From NCBI RefSeq assembly GCF_009882915.1, contig NZ_WTUW01000002.1, positions 382,693 through 446,692 of the forward strand: DNA of 64,000 bases, read 5' to 3'. The translations under genes were made by a program, and so were the position numbers. This stretch comes from Sneathiella litorea. Its GTDB lineage: Bacteria; Pseudomonadota; Alphaproteobacteria; Sneathiellales; Sneathiellaceae. This document shows, piece after piece, positions 44,185 to 53,591 of this stretch. How positions within the stretch are numbered: the stretch's first letter is position 1; every line of letters begins with the position of its first letter. Under the pieces are notes generated by a model. The model was not told the origin of the DNA. It did no database searches and saw only the letters and a list, made by a program, of their open reading frames with translations.

Positions 44185-46389
44185 TTATCTGTATCGCTTG
44201 CGGGCAATAACCCAATACTTGGTTTTGCCCGCGATTTGATACCCCGCGGCGCGCACCAAGTTTCTTTGAAAATTTTCCGCAGTTGAATGTATCCCCGCAT
44301 AGTTTTCCGGATGTACCCCCTCATTTCCACGGGGACGAATATTATAATCGATGGCAATTACAGGGGCCTGTAGTTGCCGCAGCGACGTCAACAGAATATC
44401 GCGTCTTTCCTTATTGTGGCCAAAGAAGAAGTGCGCCTTTTGATCAAATGCTGGTTGCGTACCGGTAAGGCGCGTCATGTTAAGTGATAGCTCGCTAATC
44501 CACTCCAGGCCGGGATTTTTCTGGACCAGCTGTTTCAATTCATCCGCTTTCTCGAGCGTATAATTACAAAGTCTGTCTGAGGCTGTTATGCCGTCTAGGC
44601 AAGGGTCCAAATTGCCTAGGAACTTGTCTGAAACAATGGCGACAGACTCTTTGGACCATATTCGCTTCAACGGGTTTCCGAATATAAAGGGAGTAATGAA
44701 GACGATTAGAATAAAGGCCCAAACAACACGGTCCGCTCTCGGTCCGGTGGTAAATTTTGGCAAGACTAGAAGCGTATATAACAGGAAAGGTACCAGCATA
44801 TTCTGAGTAGAAAAGCGGTTCATAATATAAGGGCCGACGGCAATAATCATCCCGACGATGACAATATTTTGAAACTCAATCGGTGACAGCGGGTCCTGAT
44901 CCTTTATTGATAATAAGTACCGGGAAAATAGAACGAACGAATGGAGCATAATCCATAAAAATGGCAGAAAGAAATACGCCGATAGGCCCGCAAAGCCACT
45001 TGTTCCACTTTGTATTTTTATTCCGGCTATCTCGACTAATTTTGCAAAAATTGTGCTCAGAGATCCATCAAATAATGTGAGCATCAAAAAGCAGCCCGAC
45101 AACAGAAAACTTACGGCAAAAGCAGTCCCGGACGTGACAACGCTCAAGATCCCCTTCCTTGCACTTTCTATAAAAATCGCGAATCCCATCGCAAGGATGC
45201 AATAGTAACTGGTCTCAAAGTTATAGAAAACAAGCACAGGCGAAATCAGCCCAAAAACTATGGCACCGATGGCCCCTCTTCTACCAGCCAAATAATAGGC
45301 AAGAAGGACCATAACCGGGATCATGAGTATTCGAATTGGTAACTGGTTAGGGGCATTAAAGGTTTCGGCAACACCTGAAATCCTTGAGGAATAAACAATC
45401 AGGATCAGAAGAGCCGTTACCCCTACCATCTTTATATTTTTCATCCCGAGACGCTGAAAAATAATGGCGATAATCAATCCAGTGAAAACCAGATTGATGA
45501 GTTTGAGGAACGTTACCGTTCCCCCTAATGATTCAAACAACGGAATTAAGCGGGAGCTTGCGATGAGTTTGTTGAGCAATAAACCATAATTGGAAAATGC
45601 CGCCCAATCCGACCCGGTAAGGGGTTCCGTATATAATCCATCTCCGAGGACGGCAGACCAGTGCATATCCATACTGAATAATCGCGTCTCGGCTATTTCA
45701 TACGGAAGCACAAGAGGGAGTAAGTAAGTTAACGAAATTACCGAAAACAGGGCAATCGCAATGGTACGTGTCCTGAACCGACCTTGGATGGCCTCCTTCA
45801 TCATATATGCGGTTGCAAGTGCAAGCAGAAAGTCACGCCCTTTTAGCCCAGCTTGCAGAAAACCATCGCCATTCTTTTTATATAAAAGGACGTAGGCGAT
45901 CCAAAAGCCAATTGCCAACCATGGTAAAATCCACTTTGGAACGATTGAAGAGAATTGCCAGCCCGAATTCTCTGATTTTTGGAAAATGTTTGGGGTGTAT
46001 AACGCCGCGAATAAAAAAAAGCCAAAAACTACAACGCAGAAAAAACTGTAGAATCTGGACTGTAAACGAGTGTCAGGTGCAGTCAGATAGGCTACTTGCT
46101 CAGGAGTAAATGTGATTTCTTGTGGAGACTGTTGAACCCAGATATGCGAGATACCGAGGGCAATCACCGCCAGGAAGATTAATGCGGATAAAATCTTATA
46201 ATCTATTAATTGTACAATACGATCAATCAGTATGATTGTTTTCTCATGGATATACGATGATCCGTTTGAAGTTTTTTCTTTCAAGACGGAGTATTTTTTT
46301 CGACCAATCAGTGAGATTGCTTTTTCTTCGAAATACGAAACCACAGGTAAAGTTTTTTCTTTCGCCAAAAAGTATTTATCAGTACTCAT
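44185..46389 (-). CDS. Large polytopic membrane protein, possible GT-C-like glycosyltransferase
   Basis: 734 residues. N-terminal residues 4-57 are two tandem copies of a 27-residue unit (shared pattern KY..K(EKT)..SY..EK.I.LI.R). About 12 transmembrane helices follow from residue 65 to 575, then a soluble C-terminal domain of about 150 residues. The overall plan resembles GT-C glycosyltransferases or Gtr serotype-conversion enzymes using polyprenyl-phosphate sugars, but I see no diagnostic motif. It is convergent with the aminotransferase. Confidence 0.72.
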   Translation of the reverse strand: MSTDKYFLAKEKTLPVVSYFEEKAISLIGRKKYSVLKEKTSNGSSYIHEKTIILIDRIVQLIDYKILSALIFLAVIALGISHIWVQQSPQEITFTPEQVAYLTAPDTRLQSRFYSFFCVVVFGFFLFAALYTPNIFQKSENSGWQFSSIVPKWILPWLAIGFWIAYVLLYKKNGDGFLQAGLKGRDFLLALATAYMMKEAIQGRFRTRTIAIALFSVISLTYLLPLVLPYEIAETRLFSMDMHWSAVLGDGLYTEPLTGSDWAAFSNYGLLLNKLIASSRLIPLFESLGGTVTFLKLINLVFTGLIIAIIFQRLGMKNIKMVGVTALLILIVYSSRISGVAETFNAPNQLPIRILMIPVMVLLAYYLAGRRGAIGAIVFGLISPVLVFYNFETSYYCILAMGFAIFIESARKGILSVVTSGTAFAVSFLLSGCFLMLTLFDGSLSTIFAKLVEIAGIKIQSGTSGFAGLSAYFFLPFLWIMLHSFVLFSRYLLSIKDQDPLSPIEFQNIVIVGMIIAVGPYIMNRFSTQNMLVPFLLYTLLVLPKFTTGPRADRVVWAFILIVFITPFIFGNPLKRIWSKESVAIVSDKFLGNLDPCLDGITASDRLCNYTLEKADELKQLVQKNPGLEWISELSLNMTRLTGTQPAFDQKAHFFFGHNKERRDILLTSLRQLQAPVIAIDYNIRPRGNEGVHPENYAGIHSTAENFQRNLVRAAGYQIAGKTKYWVIARKRYR

Positions 46390-46528
46390 TTCGGGAACTA
46401 ACTCTCGAGATAAAGCTATTTTTAATGATGTACATCATATAATCTAATATTGCAATTTCGTGTGGAATTAAAAAATTTTAAACCCATCCAAAGTTGAACA
46501 TTGTTGCGGTCAAGTCGCGGTATAATTA

Positions 46529-47338
46529 CTACTTTTCGGCCCGTTGGGAAAGATACTCTGAAACTGAGGCAGGTTCCAGATAGTTATACCCTAGAATATC
46601 CCTAGCTTCATCTGAAAGATCACCGCTTTCCATATTTTTTGGAATATTAATTTGCTGTTTAAAATAAGGAATATTGAAAACATGATTTACGGCGCGCCGA
46701 GCGGATTTCGTTTTATTATATCCTCCCGCGTGAAACAACATACAATCAAGTACGATTAATGAACCAGCTTTTGCCTCCACCTGGATCGCATTATTTGAAA
46801 TATACTTTTCGGACGGAAATGCCTCAGATTTGTGACTGGCGGGCAAAACAAATGTTGCCCCGTTTTCATTGGTAAAATCATCGATACAATAAACCACATT
46901 TACCGCAAGAGGTTTCGTTGAAACGAAATGCTGATAGGGAAGATCCCGGTGCCATGCGTCTTGATTATAGCCTTCCTGTGGCGGATTGATGATGCCATTC
47001 TGCTGATTGAGAATAAATTTTCCGGGGATCAGTTTTTTAACGAGTGACAGCAAATTCTTATTAAGCGCGAGATCAAGAAACGGCTTTGCCTGGGTGAGTG
47101 GTGAGCGGATAGTATGGAGTTCATTGAACTTTCTCAAATCGCTTTCACCATATGTCTGAATATATCGCTGATGCGTTTGATCAAACGCCTCCGATAAACC
47201 CTGAATTTCGGACGCCGTATATCCTGCATCCAATATGGCATACCCGATGTTTGCTACCTGTTCCGCAGCTTCATCGATAATGGACGTTGGGGTGAATTGC
47301 TGAAGGATGCCATAAGATTTGGATGGTATGCTATTCAT
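46529..47338 (-). CDS. Phytanoyl-CoA dioxygenase (PhyH) family protein
   Basis: 269 residues, Fe(II)/2-oxoglutarate-dependent fold. Iron ligands lie in DAWHRDLPYQHF (H-x-D) and the distal histidine in LDCMLFHAGGYNKTKSARRA, where the last arginine would bind 2-oxoglutarate. PhyH proteins hydroxylate many small molecules, including sugars and lipids in polysaccharide clusters. Substrate unknown; it lies at the right edge of the glycan island, upstream of the membrane protein on the same strand. Confidence 0.85.
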   Translation of the reverse strand: MNSIPSKSYGILQQFTPTSIIDEAAEQVANIGYAILDAGYTASEIQGLSEAFDQTHQRYIQTYGESDLRKFNELHTIRSPLTQAKPFLDLALNKNLLSLVKKLIPGKFILNQQNGIINPPQEGYNQDAWHRDLPYQHFVSTKPLAVNVVYCIDDFTNENGATFVLPASHKSEAFPSEKYISNNAIQVEAKAGSLIVLDCMLFHAGGYNKTKSARRAVNHVFNIPYFKQQINIPKNMESGDLSDEARDILGYNYLEPASVSEYLSQRAEK

Positions 47339-47642
47339 TATGCAAAAACCTTAGTTAATATTTCAACGTTATAACAGAGCCAACAGAGCGTAAACGGCTC
47401 CACATCCCCGCTTTTTCTCGGAAAAGTTGTCTACACGTAATTGGTAATTCGCGCTGCCTAGACAACTGATAATAAGCTGCCTAACTTTGATAGTGCAAGC
47501 GTTGTGGTGGGATAAGTTTGGTCCTTATTCGGCACCTTCAAATTTACTTCGTCAGCAAGATGTTAATATTAAACTAATCCTGGATAACCAAGCTAAACTA
47601 CCATCTCCCCTTTGAAGTAGCGCCCGACTAATATAACCCGTC
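47339..47642. other. Intergenic region between glycan island and catabolic region
   Basis: 304 bp without a gene. It holds a perfect 9-bp inverted repeat AGTTGTCTA / TAGACAACT at 47425-47433 and 47459-47467. No coding frame or terminator is convincing. Confidence 0.55.
47425..47467. repeat. Perfect 9-bp inverted repeat at the island boundary
   Basis: AGTTGTCTA and TAGACAACT separated by 25 bases, upstream of the PhyH gene. It could be an operator or a remnant of a recombination site; no transposase is nearby. Confidence 0.4.
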
Positions 47643-49970
47643 CTAACGATAAACATATATCGGGCTCGTCCATGACAGTGTCCCGTCTTCTTGAGTGAGC
47701 CGAATGAAGATTGGGTTATCACCTGTTTCCTTGAGCGAAATGCGGCGTGAGAAGTTCATGATGCGATGCGAATTCTCGGCGGGCAGACGGAAGATTTTCA
47801 AATAACGTGGCAGGATATCGCTCCTGTCAAAGATTTCATCGTTGATATCAATCTCATCAAGCGGGACCCCACACTTCACCAAAGGTGTCTCAATCTTAAG
47901 TGTGCCGCCATACGCATCCTCAACCCAAAGATCGAAACCACCTATATTACCGGTAGTTAGAGCCCGCCACGCCAGCGACGTCTCAGACATCTGGTCCAAC
48001 GTCTTGTCGCGGTTAAAGAAATTGATCGGCTTAGCGGCAACAATCCTGTTATCCGATAAATGCGCCTCCCCGTCCCAGATCACCTGACGGAACCGGCCGC
48101 GATACTCCGCCCCTTCCCATATTACACGGATGCGGTTCCCGAGTTCCTCACTGCTGTACGGACGGATGGTCTCGAGGTGGTCAAGGCCATTGAAAATGTC
48201 GACCCGTTCGATCGGGGATGCCGCATGAATATCAATCTCAAGAGTCATCTCGCCAGAAGGCAAATGAACGATGTCACCCATCATGGCGCCCATAGTCGAG
48301 ATGCCTTTGGCTATACCGTTCCTCGGGTCATCATGATACAACGTTGCCGTCTCGGAGAACGACGCTTTGACATCGATATACATGCGACCGCCGTGGCCGC
48401 CAGTCGTCCCATAGTGATGACGCTTACGCATGCAATCCAGAATGCTGTCACGGCTCAGACTATCGGTGATGAAGCATGTAAGACCGCCAACGGCGCCGAA
48501 CAGCGACGCTCCCGGATAACTGGCGCCAGGGCGACCCTTGTGACCATCTGAATTTGACACGATGCCAACCCGGTAGCCCATCTCAAAGGCATCCTGCAAC
48601 AGCCATTCAAAAGTGCCCCAGGACGAGTGAACTTCCATGGATTTTTCAAAACGCCCGTCGTGAGCCATCTTCACATCAGCGTAACGACCCCCGCAATGCG
48701 CATAACCGACCACGTCCCATTCCTTGTTAGCGGCAAGAGCGGAGAATAATTCGGCGGCGCTGTTCGCATCGGTATCGATGTCCGAATGATCTTCAACAAG
48801 GGCATGTGACGACCGGCGGATAGTCCGGCCTTCGTTGGGAAAGTATATATTACGATCCCCACCAAGGCCCGTATTGCCAGACCATTCATAGCCTGGAACG
48901 GTGACGTACTCTCCGGGCACATCGAACCGAGCGCAGAGATTATCCAGTTCGTTCCAGAACGGCGAAGTAATTTGGAAATCATTGCCCTGATGACCAACCG
49001 CATCAACAAATGCCCTGTCGCGGGCAAATTCAAAATATTGTTGTGCGCTGCCTGTGCCAATGGTCTCTTCTGACTGTCCATGCAAATCGCCCCAAAAGTG
49101 CACCAAATCCGTTCCGGCGACAGCACGGACAGGGTTCGACCGGGCGATGATTTCACCCGCCGAATCCCGAAGCTCGATTACCGCGGAACCCGGAGAGTTG
49201 ATGGATAGGTCCTTGATAATCTCAACAAATCGCCCGGGTTGGAAGATAACGGTTTCCGGCAGCCCCGAGATTTCAGCGTCGCCAACCTTGACTAGAGACA
49301 ACGTAACGTCGCACTTGTCGGATGGATTTCCCCAGCGATCCTCACCCTTCATCTTCAGGTTAAATTTTTCCCCTGCACGCACTAGCGTTGGCACCACGGC
49401 AACGAAAGTCTCCGGTCTGCCAGAAACGATCTCGATTACTGGTTGGTCGAGGACGGGCTGATAGCAATATGTGGCAATTGGATCAATAAGAGTATGAAAC
49501 TCAAACGTATCTTCGCAAAAGGTTTGCAAGCGCATTCCGGGAGAGCCTTGTGACGTGTCGCCAAATGTCACCGTAATGGTGTCTCCTTCCCGCAAAAAGC
49601 CCTTCACAACCTTAATGTAAAGCGTGCGATCCCATGGACGGACATTTCCCTTAGGGTCATAGTGATACTGTAGAACCGCAGAGTTGGACGCAACGACTGT
49701 AGTGAAGTTTGGACCTTTAGGATTCTCGAATTGCGGGCGGGTTTGATCGCTGGCAAAGCGGAAGCAGATGCGTATGGATCCTGAATCATCGATACCGAAC
49801 TTACCAGCGGTATAGACCAGCGTGAAAGTCTGATAGCTGCCGGCTTCGAATGCGCCTTTCGGTGTTAATGTCACCGATCCGATTTCATCAGCCGGGATGG
49901 TCGCGCGGGCGGGTGTGCTCAAAACGCCACCGGATGCGTCATCTGGAGAGCCGAGGGGATATTCGGACAT
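47643..49970 (-). CDS. DUF3604 family protein (PHP-like metal-binding domain)
   Basis: 775 residues, no signal peptide. The first 280 residues are beta-rich (Ig-like). The second part begins HFWGDLHGQSEETIGTG and contains FVDAVGHQGNDFQ, VTVPGYEWSG, VVGYAHCGG, MEVHSSWG and GIVSNSDGHKGRPG, histidine/aspartate motifs in the order of a PHP-type metallohydrolase. This is the DUF3604 architecture; biochemical role is not established to my knowledge. It lies upstream of nothing else on its strand except, 197 bp away, the aldehyde dehydrogenase, and may be part of the same catabolic unit. Confidence 0.8.
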   Translation of the reverse strand: MSEYPLGSPDDASGGVLSTPARATIPADEIGSVTLTPKGAFEAGSYQTFTLVYTAGKFGIDDSGSIRICFRFASDQTRPQFENPKGPNFTTVVASNSAVLQYHYDPKGNVRPWDRTLYIKVVKGFLREGDTITVTFGDTSQGSPGMRLQTFCEDTFEFHTLIDPIATYCYQPVLDQPVIEIVSGRPETFVAVVPTLVRAGEKFNLKMKGEDRWGNPSDKCDVTLSLVKVGDAEISGLPETVIFQPGRFVEIIKDLSINSPGSAVIELRDSAGEIIARSNPVRAVAGTDLVHFWGDLHGQSEETIGTGSAQQYFEFARDRAFVDAVGHQGNDFQITSPFWNELDNLCARFDVPGEYVTVPGYEWSGNTGLGGDRNIYFPNEGRTIRRSSHALVEDHSDIDTDANSAAELFSALAANKEWDVVGYAHCGGRYADVKMAHDGRFEKSMEVHSSWGTFEWLLQDAFEMGYRVGIVSNSDGHKGRPGASYPGASLFGAVGGLTCFITDSLSRDSILDCMRKRHHYGTTGGHGGRMYIDVKASFSETATLYHDDPRNGIAKGISTMGAMMGDIVHLPSGEMTLEIDIHAASPIERVDIFNGLDHLETIRPYSSEELGNRIRVIWEGAEYRGRFRQVIWDGEAHLSDNRIVAAKPINFFNRDKTLDQMSETSLAWRALTTGNIGGFDLWVEDAYGGTLKIETPLVKCGVPLDEIDINDEIFDRSDILPRYLKIFRLPAENSHRIMNFSRRISLKETGDNPIFIRLTQEDGTLSWTSPIYVYR

Positions 49971-50167
49971 GGATGTTTCCTCTCATTTTTATTACTTCAG
50001 TTGCGGGTTTAGCCCGCTACATATCCCGCTGCCATATGGCCGACGGGGGTGCATAACTTATGTTGCAAGGTTAGTCGCGCATCTCATCGATTTGGGCGAG
50101 TTCCTCCGCGTTTACGATTTTGCATCTTTATCCCTCTCACCAGATGAGGATCGAAGCTCCACAGTTT

Positions 50168-51619
50168 TCAGGTGACAATTGGCGCTAGACTGGTCTGGCT
50201 TACAAACTTGGTATGAAAATAAGCGTCCATGCCTTCTGTGCCGCCCTCATAACCGATCCCGCTCTTTTTCATGCCACCACCAGCCACATCGGCCAGGAAA
50301 GGAGAAAAATTGTTAATCCCTATCCAACCTGCATCAATACGATCCGCGAAGGCCGTCGCCGTTGCGACAGATTCCGTAAATGCATAGGCCGCAAGCCCAA
50401 ATGGGGAAGCATTCGCCAGGGATATCGCTTGATCGAAATCAGAAAACTCGGATATTGCCAGGATCGGACCAAACGGCTCAGTCATCATCACGTCAGCATT
50501 TGCCGCAACATCGACAACTACAGTCGGGGCTACAAAATATCCCGTGTTGCCGACCCTGTCGCCGCCACAAACAATCTTGCCGCCCTTATCTTTGACATCT
50601 TCGACGAGCCGTAAAGTGGCGGCCATTCGCCTTTCATTCGCAAGAGGCCCCATCTGACTAGCTGGATCGAGACCATCTCCGACGCGAAAGTCTCTTGATA
50701 TTTCAACATACCGACGGACAAACTTATCCATCACATCCTTATGCACATAGACGCGGCTAGGCGCTAAACAAACCTGTCCGGCATTCCGGTATTTGAAGAT
50801 GGCAGTCATTTCAGCGGCCTTCTCTGCATCCGTGTCGTTAAAGACGAGAACGGGCGCATGCCCCCCTAATTCCATTGTTGCATTGATCAGGCCATCGGCG
50901 GACAGTCGCATCAGGTCCCTTCCGACTGCTGTTGAACCGGTGAGTGACACCTTTTTGATTTCTGACGCTGAGAGCAGATGTTTGGAGACTTTCTCGGGTT
51001 CGCCAAAGACAAGGTTAGCCACACCGGGCGGCACGCCAGCCTCCGCCAGAGCCTCAAACATACCGATGCAGACACCGGGCGTCTCCTCGGCAGGTTTGAT
51101 TACGATCGAACAACCAGCAGCCAATGCAGGCGCAATCTTCCGGGCAGAGAGTACGGCCGGAAAATTCCAGGGTGAGAAAGCCGCAACGGGTCCAATTGGT
51201 TGTTTGATTGTCACTTGGCGCATGCCGGTGGCGCGCTGCGGGTAGACCCGCCCATAGGTACGGGTCGCTTCCTCACCGCACCATTCAAATGTCTCTATTG
51301 TCCGGTCCATTTCCCCGATTGCCTCAGCCAGGGGCTTGCCTTGCTCTTGCGTCATGACCGTCGCCAGTTCACGCTTCCGGTCAGTGAGGCTCGCCGCTAT
51401 GTTTTTCAACACCCTGCCACGTTCTTGAGGGGATACGTCTCGCCATTCCAAGAAGCCCTTTTGCGCAGCAGATACAGCATCATTCAAATCAGAATGATCA
51501 GATAGGCTAAGTTCTCCGATGGTTGTCTCATTCGCTGGATTAACGATATCAAAAGCGCGTGTGTTGCCTCCGACCCGCCATTCGCCGTCTATATAAAGAT
51601 TCTTACCATCTCGTTTCAT
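50168..51619 (-). CDS. NAD(P)-dependent aldehyde dehydrogenase, succinate-semialdehyde type
   Basis: 483 residues with the glutamate motif MELGGHAPVLV, the cysteine motif FKYRNAGQVCLAPSR, and FSPWNFPAVLSARKIAPALAAG, as in GabD-like succinate/glutarate-semialdehyde dehydrogenases. It would oxidise a short semialdehyde from the substrate imported by the neighbouring TRAP transporter. Exact substrate unknown. Confidence 0.88.
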   Translation of the reverse strand: MKRDGKNLYIDGEWRVGGNTRAFDIVNPANETTIGELSLSDHSDLNDAVSAAQKGFLEWRDVSPQERGRVLKNIAASLTDRKRELATVMTQEQGKPLAEAIGEMDRTIETFEWCGEEATRTYGRVYPQRATGMRQVTIKQPIGPVAAFSPWNFPAVLSARKIAPALAAGCSIVIKPAEETPGVCIGMFEALAEAGVPPGVANLVFGEPEKVSKHLLSASEIKKVSLTGSTAVGRDLMRLSADGLINATMELGGHAPVLVFNDTDAEKAAEMTAIFKYRNAGQVCLAPSRVYVHKDVMDKFVRRYVEISRDFRVGDGLDPASQMGPLANERRMAATLRLVEDVKDKGGKIVCGGDRVGNTGYFVAPTVVVDVAANADVMMTEPFGPILAISEFSDFDQAISLANASPFGLAAYAFTESVATATAFADRIDAGWIGINNFSPFLADVAGGGMKKSGIGYEGGTEGMDAYFHTKFVSQTSLAPIVT

Positions 51620-51693
51620 CGCTCATGACCCTTTCGTGCCAAGCCGCATTAAACATTGATCCATCGTCCAAATCCGTAGGTGATACAAATCGG

Positions 51694-52974
51694 CTATTTT
51701 GGGATAAGCAGCATGGTTGTCAGCTGTGGAATAAACGTGATTGCCAGAAGAGAAAGCACGAGCGCGCAAATAAACGGCATTGCCTTCCATGCGATTTGTG
51801 TAAATGGAACATCGGTTATAGATGAAGCAACATAAAGGTTAAGGCCGACCGGTGGTGTCACAAACCCAATTGCCAAGGACACCACCGTGATGACACCGAA
51901 GTGAACGGGATCGATACCGATAGTCGTAGCGACAGGAACAAGCAACGGGACAAGCAACAGTATATTGGGCGTTGCTTCCATGATCGCCCCCGCAATCAAC
52001 AAAATGCAGACAATACAGAGAGTAAGGATCGTTGGATTGTCAGAAATTCCGAGAATTGCATTTACGCCCATTTCGGGAACACCGAGCACCGCGAGTATTT
52101 GTGACAAAATTAGCGCCATTGCAATTACCGGTGCAATCAGGCCATTAATGTCCGCGCTTCGATTCAATATTTTGGGTATTTCAGTGAATTTCAGTTCGCG
52201 GGTAATGAGCAAACCAACAAACAAGCAATAGGCGACAGCGGCTGCCGCCGCCTCAGTCGGGGTGAAAATGCCACCATAAATGCCTGCAAGAATGATAAAA
52301 CTGGCACCGAAAGCAAGCTTCGCATCCCAGGCCGCCTTCAAGGCATGACGTAGCGTGAATTTCGTCTTTGTTCCCCAGCCGTTGCGTCGCGCCATATACC
52401 AGCCAACAACCGCCATGGCGATGATCATTAGTAAACCGGGTATGATTCCGCCGATAAAAAGATCACCGACAGGAACGCCTGCTGCGACTCCATAAAGCAC
52501 AAAGACGATACTCGGCGGTATAATAATTCCAACAGTGCCACCACACGCAGTTACCGCGCCCGAGAAATCTGTTGGATAGCCATCTTTCTTCATCTCCGGC
52601 ACAAGCATCTTGCCCATAGCCGCAACCGTCGCAGAATTCGAACCGCTGATCGCAGCAAACATGCCGGATGCAACAAGTACCGTTAATGCCAACCCACCAT
52701 TGATCCAGCCTATGGTCGCCCGGGCAAAACTAACCAATCGGCGCGCAATCCCTGACTCAGAGATGAGATCACCCGTCAGTATGTAAAGAGGCATCGCTAA
52801 CAACGGAAATATCTCGATCGATGAAAATGCTGCAATACCGATATTGTCGAGTGTAAACGTTCCCGTCAGAATAATCAGCATGATCGCACCGATGCCAAGG
52901 CAGACAAAAATTTCAATACCGAGTAGGAGAAGAATTGCAATTCCTACTAAAGCAGCAATCAGGGAGAAGTCCAT
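51694..52974 (-). CDS. TRAP transporter large permease (DctM)
   Basis: 426 residues, about twelve transmembrane helices. DctM-family stretches: LAMPLYILTGDLISESGIARRLV, SGSNSATVAAMGKMLVPEM, and GGTVGIIIPPSIVFVLYG. Sodium-driven organic acid import. Separated by 4 bp from the small permease. Confidence 0.93.
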   Translation of the reverse strand: MDFSLIAALVGIAILLLLGIEIFVCLGIGAIMLIILTGTFTLDNIGIAAFSSIEIFPLLAMPLYILTGDLISESGIARRLVSFARATIGWINGGLALTVLVASGMFAAISGSNSATVAAMGKMLVPEMKKDGYPTDFSGAVTACGGTVGIIIPPSIVFVLYGVAAGVPVGDLFIGGIIPGLLMIIAMAVVGWYMARRNGWGTKTKFTLRHALKAAWDAKLAFGASFIILAGIYGGIFTPTEAAAAAVAYCLFVGLLITRELKFTEIPKILNRSADINGLIAPVIAMALILSQILAVLGVPEMGVNAILGISDNPTILTLCIVCILLIAGAIMEATPNILLLVPLLVPVATTIGIDPVHFGVITVVSLAIGFVTPPVGLNLYVASSITDVPFTQIAWKAMPFICALVLSLLAITFIPQLTTMLLIPK

Positions 52975-52978
52975 ATGT

Positions 52979-53506
52979 CTACTCGCTTAAAACGGGACCG
53001 TTCGCTTCAATTTCGCCGCGACGGTACAAATTTATAGAATGAGTTGTGCGCTGGACAATCCGGACGATAATCAATGACCAACTGATCGGCACACCAATCA
53101 TTGCTAGCCACATCGGAATGTCGGCGCCTTGAAATGTCTGTCCGTACTGCATGACACCCTGGACCGCCTTTATCGACGTAACGACAATGACGGCGGCAAG
53201 GATCAGGAAACAGGCATCACTCAACATATTCAATACGAACTTCCCGGTTCGGCTGAATCGTCGCCGCAGTATGTCGATTGCCAGATGACTGCGAGATCGA
53301 ACGCCCCTTGCTGCTCCGAAATACGTCATCCAGATAAAGGCGTATATGGCTGTTTCTTCGCCCCATGAGCTGGAACTGCTCAACACGTAACGACGAAACA
53401 CCTCAACTACTACAATACCCGCCAAATAGGCGTAAAACATAGAGTTAACAAGATATTCCACATTAGCGTCAAGCCAGCGCCATATTGTTTTCCAGCGATT
53501 ACGCAA
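52979..53506 (-). CDS. TRAP transporter small permease (DctQ)
   Basis: 175 residues with four transmembrane helices, starting at TTG 53506 (AAGGTG 8 bp upstream). The SSWGEETAIYAFIWMTYFGAA segment is typical of DctQ. Pairs with the large permease. Confidence 0.88.
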   Translation of the reverse strand: MRNRWKTIWRWLDANVEYLVNSMFYAYLAGIVVVEVFRRYVLSSSSSWGEETAIYAFIWMTYFGAARGVRSRSHLAIDILRRRFSRTGKFVLNMLSDACFLILAAVIVVTSIKAVQGVMQYGQTFQGADIPMWLAMIGVPISWSLIIVRIVQRTTHSINLYRRGEIEANGPVLSE

Positions 53507-53544
53507 AAACTCTACACCTTCCCGAAAAAACCGGCCACTCTGTT

Positions 53545-53566
53545 GGGAGAGCCCTCAAGCTCTCCC
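53545..53566 (-). terminator. Stem-loop between TRAP binding-protein and permease genes
   Basis: Perfect GGGAGAGC / GCTCTCCC stem with a six-base loop, 26 bp after the binding-protein stop. On the minus strand a T6 run follows about 14 bases later, so it may act as a partial terminator or as an RNA-stabilising stem for the upstream gene. Confidence 0.55.
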
Positions 53567-53591
53567 GGCTGGTAAATTCATTCCTTTTTTT

